A stretch of 12,535 bases of DNA from JBMYYR01 sp049609625 (GTDB taxonomy: Bacteria; Bacteroidota; Bacteroidia; Flavobacteriales; CAJXXR01), in assembly GCA_049609625.1 (NCBI GenBank), contig JBMYYR010000051.1:1-12535 (forward strand), read 5' to 3'. The notes beneath the pieces were generated by a model that did not search any database, was not told the DNA's origin, and saw nothing but the letters and a program-made list of their open reading frames with translations. Made by a program: the position numbers and the translations under genes. Within the stretch, counting starts at the first letter, position 1. Every line of letters starts with the position of its first letter. Of this stretch, positions 1 through 6,008 are shown piece by piece.

Positions 1-27
1 TCGGGGGTTCAAATCCCCTCGTTAGCT
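1..27 (+). tRNA. 3' part of a tRNA gene (truncated by the window edge)
   Basis: The first bases form a T arm. A GGGGG arm (3-7), a TTCAAAT loop (8-14) and a CCCCT arm (15-19) are followed by the seven-base 3' half of an acceptor stem, CGTTAGC (20-26), and a discriminator T at 27. CCA is not encoded after it, which is common in this phylum. The 5' half with the anticodon lies outside the window, so the amino acid cannot be read. A U73 discriminator is found in tRNAs such as Thr, Gly and Cys, but this does not decide the identity. Confidence 0.85.
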
Positions 28-35
28 CAATGTAA

Positions 36-77
36 AAAAAAAGTCAAAATTTTAGTATTAAAATTTTGACTTTTTTT
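36..77. terminator. Bidirectional AT-rich hairpin terminator
   Basis: The stem GTCAAAATTTT (43-53) pairs perfectly with AAAATTTTGAC (60-70) around a six-base loop. It is flanked by an A run (34-42) and a T run (71-77) that extend the stem. Each strand therefore shows a hairpin followed by a U tract. It sits between the tRNA on the plus strand and the end of the minus-strand gene at 112, so it probably terminates both. Confidence 0.8.
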
Positions 78-111
78 GTGCTTCTAACCTTACTCAAAAT
101 GGCTTTAGGCA

Positions 112-1869
112 TTAACGAGTTAAAACAAAAGTGCTCGAAGAGTTGACCAAATGCTCACTGGCTTTGATACTCAAAGGAGAATAAATAACTTCATAAACAT
201 AAACGCCGGAAGACAGGGGTTTGTTGCCAAAGCGTCCATCCCAAGCCTGGTCTACAACATCAGATTCAAAAAGTAATTTACCCCAACGATCCCAAATTTT
301 GAGCTTGTAAAATTCTATTCCACAATTGTCTACAGGACCAAAACCATCATTTAGTCCATCTCCATTCGGACTAAAAGCTGTGGGAAAGGTTAATCTACAA
401 TCGCAAATCGACGTGAGGTCTATAAGTTCAATTCTGGAGGAGCAACCGTCTACAAAAACTTCATACGTTCCGGGTTCTGTGAGTTCTTCATAAGGATTTG
501 TACTTCCGTTGTGAAGCCAGTAGTAGTTTGCGGTTAAATCAGGATTTTCGATTTGAAAAGGCACATCACAATCGATATAAGCTTTGACTTTTGTGGTATC
601 AAAAGCTATGGGATTAACACAATGCGTTGTCAAATCTACCGAAATGGAGCTTGTGGTCAGTTCAAAATCTTCAACTTGCAAAAGTTCAATTTTCCCTGTG
701 TAAAATCCTGAGCTGATGTCTGTAAAATCTGTATTTAGTTGGTTTTCAATTAATTCCAGATTTAGATTGAAAAAACAAGCCATGCGCTCAAGGTCAATTA
801 GGGTGTGAGTATGTTGTGTGTCAAACAGGTAATTCAAATACGTTTTTTCATTTTTTTGAATCACATTCGGAAAATTTGCTCCAGAATTAAAACCTACTGA
901 ATTTAGGCTTTTAGAATAGTCTAAGCTTCCGTCTTTGGGGTCGAAAACGCTGTAGGCGAGCTGTTTGGGTATGGAGAGACTATGAACCAAACCTAGATTG
1001 CCAGCTTGGGTTTGAAAAAATTGAGGCCAAGTTTCGATACTTAGTTGGTCGGACTGCCAGAGGTAATTGCCATCCAAATCAAATCCAACAAGAAAACGCT
1101 GATTTTGAACATTAACATGAAAAATAGCCCGATGATCTAGCTCTATACCTGGAAAAAAATTGGAGCCATTTAATAAGCTTGAATAGGCTTTTGCCCAAAC
1201 GACCTCACCGCTTAAGGTGGTGCGTGCTAGCTGATTGTGGCTGCGCCATAAAAACTCGCTGTCGTTTAACTGAATGACAGACAGTCCTGTGTATGAATCT
1301 GCAAATCGAGGAGATTCGATGTAGTCTCCGTCATAGCCAAAACGCAAAAAAGAGCTGTAGGCTGCGCCTCCTCCAATTTTAGCCATTTTACAAGGTAAAA
1401 TAAATTCGTTTTCGTTTTGGAATATACCATAGGAGTTGGTCAGGTACAAGTTGGTAAATTCATAACGTTTTGTCCAACGCAATTCTCCATCTGATGAAAA
1501 ACAAATAATGATTGGGCTTGTGTGTCCGTTGTTGGCGTAGGACATTCCAACAACTATAATATCATCAGAATTTGGAACAGAAATAATTCCCCTGATATTG
1601 TGAAACAATGGCTGGTCAATAGTGTTATAGGTGTAGCGTTTTGACCAAACAATTGTGTTGCAGGAGTCGGTTTTAACGAGACTTAAACTACGCTCTTCTA
1701 AGGAACCAAAGCCTTCATCTGCAAGTATGGCTTGCCATTGATTGTTTTGCTTGTCAATTGTAGAGTGAGAGGATACAAGGGGTTTATTAAACTCGAAATT
1801 TTGAATTTGAGGTTTTTGAGCAGAAGCTATGTAACAAACTAGAAAAAAGAAAAAAAGAAATCGATTCAA
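112..1869 (-). CDS. Secreted protein with gliding-motility C-terminal (CHU_C) sorting domain
   Basis: A 585-residue exported protein. The N-terminus is a short signal peptide (Asn-Arg, then a Phe-rich core to about residue 17, ending Ala-Ser-Ala before Gln). The last ~100 residues are a typical gliding-motility-associated C-terminal domain: FSPNGDGLND at 499-508, then an IWDRWG segment, WDG at 543-545 and GVYVY at 555-559. In Bacteroidota this domain (type B CTD) directs passage through the type IX secretion system, so the product is probably released or surface-bound. The ~470 residues between look like repeated beta strands with many Trp/Phe and 'SYGIFQN'-like segments, possibly a propeller, but I recognise no enzyme family. 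The start is TTG; no in-frame ATG lies between it and the upstream stop codon. A -7 box lies about 29 bp upstream. The function of the central region is unknown. Confidence 0.9.
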   Translation of the reverse strand: MNRFLFFFFLVCYIASAQKPQIQNFEFNKPLVSSHSTIDKQNNQWQAILADEGFGSLEERSLSLVKTDSCNTIVWSKRYTYNTIDQPLFHNIRGIISVPNSDDIIVVGMSYANNGHTSPIIICFSSDGELRWTKRYEFTNLYLTNSYGIFQNENEFILPCKMAKIGGGAAYSSFLRFGYDGDYIESPRFADSYTGLSVIQLNDSEFLWRSHNQLARTTLSGEVVWAKAYSSLLNGSNFFPGIELDHRAIFHVNVQNQRFLVGFDLDGNYLWQSDQLSIETWPQFFQTQAGNLGLVHSLSIPKQLAYSVFDPKDGSLDYSKSLNSVGFNSGANFPNVIQKNEKTYLNYLFDTQHTHTLIDLERMACFFNLNLELIENQLNTDFTDISSGFYTGKIELLQVEDFELTTSSISVDLTTHCVNPIAFDTTKVKAYIDCDVPFQIENPDLTANYYWLHNGSTNPYEELTEPGTYEVFVDGCSSRIELIDLTSICDCRLTFPTAFSPNGDGLNDGFGPVDNCGIEFYKLKIWDRWGKLLFESDVVDQAWDGRFGNKPLSSGVYVYEVIYSPLSIKASEHLVNSSSTFVLTR

Positions 1870-1897
1870 ATCAATGAATTTTAGAATGTTAAATAGC

Positions 1898-1931
1898 CAA
1901 AAGTATACAAAAATTTAAAATAGTAAATCAA
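1898..1931 (-). promoter_or_regulatory. Bacteroidota-type promoter for the CHU_C-domain gene
   Basis: On the minus strand TACTTTTG (1898-1905) matches the TAnnTTTG -7 element exactly. A TTG (1929-1931) lies 23 bp upstream, at the long end of the usual spacing. Transcription would begin near 1891 and give a leader of about 20 bases before the TTG start at 1869. The rest of the 1870-2077 gap shows no strong terminator for the channel gene that ends at 2078. Confidence 0.55.
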
Positions 1932-2077
1932 AGCGTATTAAAAATTGGCACGTTAGTTTAGGTTTTTGACATCGCAAAAAACATTCAAATCATTGAAAAT
2001 TAGATTATTATAGTTTTCTTAGCGGGATGCTATCCAAAAATCATTAAAAATAAAGGTGTGAATTTTATCCTGACAGC

Positions 2078-2914
2078 TTAGTGCAGTGCTTCTCCGCAGC
2101 TATGGCAAAACTTGGCCTCATTTGCGTGTGTTTCATTCAAACATTCGGAACACGTTTGTTGATTTTCTTCTGTGTTGCTATCAAGCTTTTCTAATTTACG
2201 TTTTGTAAGTTCTGAAGAAACTAAGCCTGTAGGAATGGCTATAATGCCGTATCCTAAAATCATAATGATTGTTGCAATGAATTGACCTAGAGGTGTTTGT
2301 GGAGAAATATCGCCAAAGCCAACGGTTGTTAGAGTTACAATAGCCCAATAGAAACTTCTCGGGATGGATGTGTACCCGTTCTCTGGCCCTTCTATAAGGT
2401 ACATGATGGTTCCGAGGATTATTGAGATGCAAAAGACTGCTAAAATGAAGACCCAAATTCGAGCCCAACTGGCTCTAAAGGCTCGTTTTAGTTTATTGGC
2501 TTCGCCAATATAGCGGACTAATTTTAATATCCGAAAGACGCGTAATAGTCGCAGAACTCGTATGACAGCCAAATAATATGAGGCTCCGAATATGACAATT
2601 AAATAATTTGGTATGGTTGATAAAAAATCAATTATTCCATAGAAACTAAAAATGTATGCTTTTGGTTTAGAGACTATTATGACTCTTAGGAAGTATTCAA
2701 TTGTAAAAAAAATGGTAAACACCCATTCAATAGCCCTAAGCTCAGTTTCATAAGTATCGTTGATGGAGGGCACGCTTTCTAACATGACTACGGCAACGCT
2801 TAATAGTATGAAAATCAGTAGAATGACATCAAATAAACGTCCTTCTGGCGTATCGGCTTTATAAATAATTCGATACCACTTACTTTTCCAATGTTCTTTA
2901 GCTTTTTCCGCCAT
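2078..2914 (-). CDS. Voltage-gated-type potassium channel with C-terminal zinc ribbon
   Basis: A six-transmembrane K+ channel subunit of about 278 residues (numbered from the ATG at 2914). S1 is near 26-46, S2 62-82 and S3 91-109. S4 carries a basic residue at every third position (R119, R122, R125, R128, K131, R134). S5 is near 150-172; the pore helix leads into the selectivity filter TTVGFGD (196-202), followed by S6 (about 207-230). The full charge ladder implies a working voltage sensor of the KvAP/Kv type. Unusually, the cytoplasmic tail ends in C-x2-C-x11-C-x2-C (C255, C258, C270, C273), a zinc-ribbon-like knuckle. The ATG overlaps the TGA of the upstream kinase gene by one base (TGATG), which suggests translational coupling; a GTG at 2917 is an alternative start. 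It is the last gene of the operon that begins at 5113. Expected location: inner membrane, as a tetramer. Confidence 0.93.
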   Translation of the reverse strand: MAEKAKEHWKSKWYRIIYKADTPEGRLFDVILLIFILLSVAVVMLESVPSINDTYETELRAIEWVFTIFFTIEYFLRVIIVSKPKAYIFSFYGIIDFLSTIPNYLIVIFGASYYLAVIRVLRLLRVFRILKLVRYIGEANKLKRAFRASWARIWVFILAVFCISIILGTIMYLIEGPENGYTSIPRSFYWAIVTLTTVGFGDISPQTPLGQFIATIIMILGYGIIAIPTGLVSSELTKRKLEKLDSNTEENQQTCSECLNETHANEAKFCHSCGEALH

Positions 2915-3912
2915 CACTTCTGTTGATTATGTTGAGCTCGAATTTCGTTTTCTAGTCGATTTTGGTCAATGGGAACCACACCAACCTGTTCGCAAACCAA
3001 ACCTCCGGCCAGATTAGAAATAAAGGCTAAGTCTTTGTAATTCAATTCGGTAGATAGTGCTGTGGAAGCAACTGATACCACCGTGTCTCCAGCGCCCGAC
3101 ACATCAATTATTGTTCTATCAAAAGCCGGTATATGCCAAAATGCGTCTTTAGTCAGTATCAAAACACCGTGTTCTGAAAGGGTTAAAAAGATGGCTTTTG
3201 CCTTTAGTTTTTCTCTCAACGTGCTACACATCGCTTTGGTGTGCTCCAAGTCAAATGGTTCTTTTTCGGCTTCGCCCAATCCTTCGCAAAGTTCTTTGTA
3301 GTTCGGTTTAAAAATATCGACATGCTGATAGGCGAAAAAATTATCTTTTTTAGGATCTACAATGGTCTTGATATTGTTTTCTCTACAAAAATCTATACAA
3401 GCCTTAATGGTTTTGGTGGTCAACAAACCTTTGTTGTAATCTTCAAAAATCAACACATCAATAGGTTTTTTATGATGTTGATTTTCAATCTGTTCTAAGA
3501 TTAAATCGGTTTGCTCAAACGCATCAGTTTGCTCATTGTCCAGACGTAAAACGTGTTTTGAATCGACAATAATTCGTGTTTTTTGAGTCGTTTTTCGATG
3601 CTTATCTTTCAAAATTCCAGCACAAGTCAAACCTTGAGCTTTCATCAAGTGTTCAAACTGAATAGCTTTGTCATCATCACCTAAAAGACAAACTAAAGTA
3701 GGTTCTAAACCTAAGGATTTCAAGTTGAGTGCAACATTGGCGGCACCGCCCAAGCGGCTATCTCTGGTTTCGATGTCTACTACCGGAATAGGGGCTTCGG
3801 GGCTCATGCGCTCTGATTTTCCCCAAATATAAGCATCAATCATCGCGTCGCCGAGCACCACAATGTTGGATGATTTATACTGTTTGAGGAAGTGTTTCAG
3901 ATCGTTCAACAT
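2914..3912 (-). CDS. PfkB-family kinase, D-glycero-beta-D-manno-heptose-7-phosphate kinase type (HldE N-terminal domain-like)
   Basis: A 332-residue ribokinase-family enzyme that phosphorylates a sugar phosphate with ATP. Features of the HldE/RfaE domain I group are clear: GDAMIDAYIWG near 21-31 with SPEAPIPVV (37-45), the LGGAANVALN sugar-binding segment (54-63), an RKTTQKTR segment (106-113), NYKE (204-207), LTLSEHGV (243-250), and the ATP/anion-hole motif SGAGDT (272-277) with D276 as catalytic base. In the LPS heptose pathway this enzyme makes heptose-1,7-bisphosphate. There is no nucleotidyltransferase half, so a separate HldE-C-like protein would be needed. The exact substrate is inferred from similarity; another phosphosugar is possible. 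The start is ATG at 3912, 4 bp after the aminotransferase stop, and the stop overlaps the channel start. Confidence 0.88.
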   Translation of the reverse strand: MLNDLKHFLKQYKSSNIVVLGDAMIDAYIWGKSERMSPEAPIPVVDIETRDSRLGGAANVALNLKSLGLEPTLVCLLGDDDKAIQFEHLMKAQGLTCAGILKDKHRKTTQKTRIIVDSKHVLRLDNEQTDAFEQTDLILEQIENQHHKKPIDVLIFEDYNKGLLTTKTIKACIDFCRENNIKTIVDPKKDNFFAYQHVDIFKPNYKELCEGLGEAEKEPFDLEHTKAMCSTLREKLKAKAIFLTLSEHGVLILTKDAFWHIPAFDRTIIDVSGAGDTVVSVASTALSTELNYKDLAFISNLAGGLVCEQVGVVPIDQNRLENEIRAQHNQQK

Positions 3913-3916
3913 GGCT

Positions 3917-5113
3917 TTAGTTTAGTTGGGAAACAAAGGTTTTTATTCGAGCAACCGCTTTTTCTAAATTATCTTGATGGGCAGCATAGGCTATACGTAA
4001 ACAATTTGACGACCCAAAAGCCGAGCCAGAAACGGTTGAAACTAAGCCTTTTTGGAGCAAAAGGGTAGCAAAATCTTGAGCATTAGAAATCAACTCACCA
4101 TCTATTTTTTTGCCAAAAAAGCTAGAAATGTCTGGAAAAAGATAGAATGCACCTTGAGGTTTTGATAACTTAAAGCCTTCAATTTCAGAAAGTTGATCGA
4201 ACATATAATCTCTGCGCGCTCTAAAGCTCTCTTTCATATAATTCAATTCCGAAGGGTCTTTTTCTAAAGCCACCTGAGCTGCTTTTTGAGTTACGGCGCA
4301 GGGAGCGGAGGTAAGCTGACCTTGAATTTTGGTACAAGCTTGCGCTAGCCATTCAGGGCCTGCAATATAACCGAGGCGATAACCTGTCATCGCATAGCCT
4401 TTTGACAGTCCGTTGATAATGACGGTTTGATTAAAAACGTCGGGGTTGTGAGCAATAGAATGATGTTTGCCGACAAAGTTGATCAGTTCATAAATTTCAT
4501 CAGAAATAATTAAAATTTCTGGATATTTAGCCAAAACTTCAGCCAAAGCCTTCAATTCATCTTGGCTATACAAAGAGCCACTTGGGTTGCAGGGCGAACT
4601 AAATAAAAAGGCTTTTGTTTTGCTCGTGATGGCAGCTTCCAATTGACTTGGCGTGATTTTATAATTCATGTCAACTGTCGTCGGAATTTCGATAGGCTTG
4701 CCTTCTGCCAGTTCAATCATCTGAACATAACTTACCCAATAGGGTGCGGGCAAAATAACTTCATCTCCTGGGTTCAGAACAGCCATCAAAACTTGAGCAA
4801 TAGATTGCTTGGCGCCTGTACTCATTACAATCTGATTTGAGTTGAAAATCAGGTTGTTATCTCGTTTGAATTTAGCGCAAATAGCTTCGCGAACTTCAAC
4901 TAAACCAGGTATTGCCGTGTAATGCGAAAAGTCATTATCGACAGCTTGTTTTATACCTTCTTTTATATAATCTGGAGTCTCAAAATCGGGCTCGCCCAAA
5001 CTTAAACTAACTACATCGTGTCCCTGAGCTTTCATTTCGCGACTAAGTTTTGCCATAGCTAATGTTTGCGAGGCTTTCATTACCTGAACTCGATTAGAAA
5101 GAATTGTTTTCAT
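3917..5113 (-). CDS. Class I PLP-dependent aminotransferase (aspartate aminotransferase type)
   Basis: A 398-residue fold-type I aminotransferase, full length for the family. The key residues are visible: Y125-W126 in the APYWVSY segment that stacks on the cofactor, N176 in CNPSG, D205 in SDEIYE, the Schiff-base K238 in SKGYAMTGYRLGY, and R373 in CLRIAYA, which binds the substrate carboxylate. The N-terminal VVSLSLGEPDFETP is typical of the AspC-like Ib subgroup. It most likely moves amino groups between aspartate (or a related amino acid) and 2-oxoglutarate in the cytoplasm. Substrate choice among Asp, aromatic amino acids and prephenate cannot be set from sequence alone. It is the first gene of an operon with the kinase (4 bp gap) and the potassium channel. 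I found no perfect -7 box upstream; TAATTTTA at 5135-5142 (minus strand) is the closest. Confidence 0.95.
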   Translation of the reverse strand: MKTILSNRVQVMKASQTLAMAKLSREMKAQGHDVVSLSLGEPDFETPDYIKEGIKQAVDNDFSHYTAIPGLVEVREAICAKFKRDNNLIFNSNQIVMSTGAKQSIAQVLMAVLNPGDEVILPAPYWVSYVQMIELAEGKPIEIPTTVDMNYKITPSQLEAAITSKTKAFLFSSPCNPSGSLYSQDELKALAEVLAKYPEILIISDEIYELINFVGKHHSIAHNPDVFNQTVIINGLSKGYAMTGYRLGYIAGPEWLAQACTKIQGQLTSAPCAVTQKAAQVALEKDPSELNYMKESFRARRDYMFDQLSEIEGFKLSKPQGAFYLFPDISSFFGKKIDGELISNAQDFATLLLQKGLVSTVSGSAFGSSNCLRIAYAAHQDNLEKAVARIKTFVSQLN

Positions 5114-5189
5114 GTCTGAATGTTTAATAACTTGTAAAATTAAGATTAAAATTGAACTTTACTGTCTTCGTTCATGAAATTATTCAGGG

Positions 5190-5205
5190 TAAACGGGTAC
5201 GTTTA
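5190..5205. repeat. Short perfect inverted repeat upstream of the aminotransferase operon
   Basis: TAAACG (5190-5195) and CGTTTA (5200-5205) form a perfect dyad with a 4-base centre, about 77 bp upstream of the aminotransferase start. It could be an operator, or chance in AT-rich DNA. No T tract follows that would make it a good terminator. Confidence 0.35.
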
Positions 5206-5234
5206 GTTTTGATGATTTTTTTGAATTCAAGAAA

Positions 5235-5272
5235 AGAGTCCCGACAGTCATCGGGACTCTATGTTTTTTTTT
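5235..5272 (-). terminator. GC-rich hairpin terminator of the peptidase / barrel-protein unit
   Basis: AGAGTCCCGA (5235-5244) pairs perfectly with TCGGGACTCT (5251-5260) around a six-base loop. On the minus strand it is followed by TTTTCTT; on the plus strand by a T run at 5264-5272. The only gene ending nearby is the minus-strand barrel gene (stop at 5350), so that is the likely user. It also insulates the downstream aminotransferase operon. Confidence 0.8.
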
Positions 5273-5300
5273 GAATGATTTTCGTGATGACAAAATGCGC

Positions 5301-5320
5301 TGCCAGTTTCTGGCATTTTT
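5301..5320. repeat. Second hairpin after the barrel-protein gene
   Basis: TGCCAG (5301-5306) and CTGGCA (5310-5315) form a perfect 6-bp stem with a 3-base loop. The T run (5316-5320) is on the plus-strand side, so it is a poor terminator for the minus-strand gene that ends 30 bp away. It may protect the 3' end of that mRNA; function unknown. Confidence 0.4.
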
Positions 5321-5349
5321 CATCGTTTAGATTGCATTTTTTTTGCAAG

Positions 5350-5952
5350 TTAATACTTCGGGAAGAAGTGATTGAACTGTAAGCTAATACCAATTGTCAT
5401 TCCGCTTAAATCTTCATCTTCGGTGAGTTCTAAATCAACATCAGACGCCATCGAATAGCCTAAATCTAGACCAACTTTGAAGTTTTTGTTTGGCGTTAAG
5501 AGAAGTTTTGTCCCTATCTGTGTGTTCAAGAAATTATCCTGAGCTACTATAGGAGCAAAAAAAGCCGTTTCGAGGTTAATATATTCATATTCCATAAAAC
5601 TCATGCTGACATAAGGTGCAACAGAAACGAGTTCGTCCACTTCAATTTCATACATCAAATCGAAACCATAGCCAGAATATTTTAGTTTTACATCGTTTTG
5701 GTTCATTCGGTTGATGTTTTCGCTTGTTTCGCCAAAAGAAGTCAGGTAATGTGCGCCGATATGGAAATTGTTGAAATGCATTCCGGCGGCAATTTTGCCA
5801 TTAAACGTATTGTCGAAACTTGTTTTCGGGTTGATGGTAAAGCCTGCATACAGTCCTTTTTGAACATCAGCGGAGCTAATTTCCGAACGGTCTTCTTGTT
5901 GCGCAAACATCAAACTTGGAATCATTGCGCAGAAAAGTAATAGTTTTTTCAT
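5350..5952 (-). CDS. Small outer-membrane beta-barrel protein (hypothetical)
   Basis: A 200-residue exported protein. The signal peptide (KK, then LLLFCAMIPSLMF, cleavage after Ala-17 before Gln-Gln) is followed by alternating amphipathic strands: LYAGFTIN, GKIAAGMHF, FHIGAHYL, YSGYGFDLMYEI, VSVAPYVSMSF, FLNTQIGTKLLL, KVGLDLGYSM and MTIGISLQFNHFF near the C-terminus. This pattern and size fit an 8-stranded porin-family/OmpA-like barrel without a periplasmic domain. It lies 56 bp downstream of the M1 peptidase gene on the same strand with no clear promoter between, so co-transcription is likely. A role beyond outer-membrane location cannot be given. Confidence 0.8.
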   Translation of the reverse strand: MKKLLLFCAMIPSLMFAQQEDRSEISSADVQKGLYAGFTINPKTSFDNTFNGKIAAGMHFNNFHIGAHYLTSFGETSENINRMNQNDVKLKYSGYGFDLMYEIEVDELVSVAPYVSMSFMEYEYINLETAFFAPIVAQDNFLNTQIGTKLLLTPNKNFKVGLDLGYSMASDVDLELTEDEDLSGMTIGISLQFNHFFPKY

Positions 5953-6008
5953 GGATTTGTTGTTTTGTTTTAACGTCGAGCACTTATCAATAAGTATTCC
6001 AAAATCAA

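Noticed and set aside
2030..2050. Terminator for the channel gene around the GGATGCTATCC hairpin
   Set aside because: The stem is only four base pairs, and on the minus strand it is not followed by a U tract.
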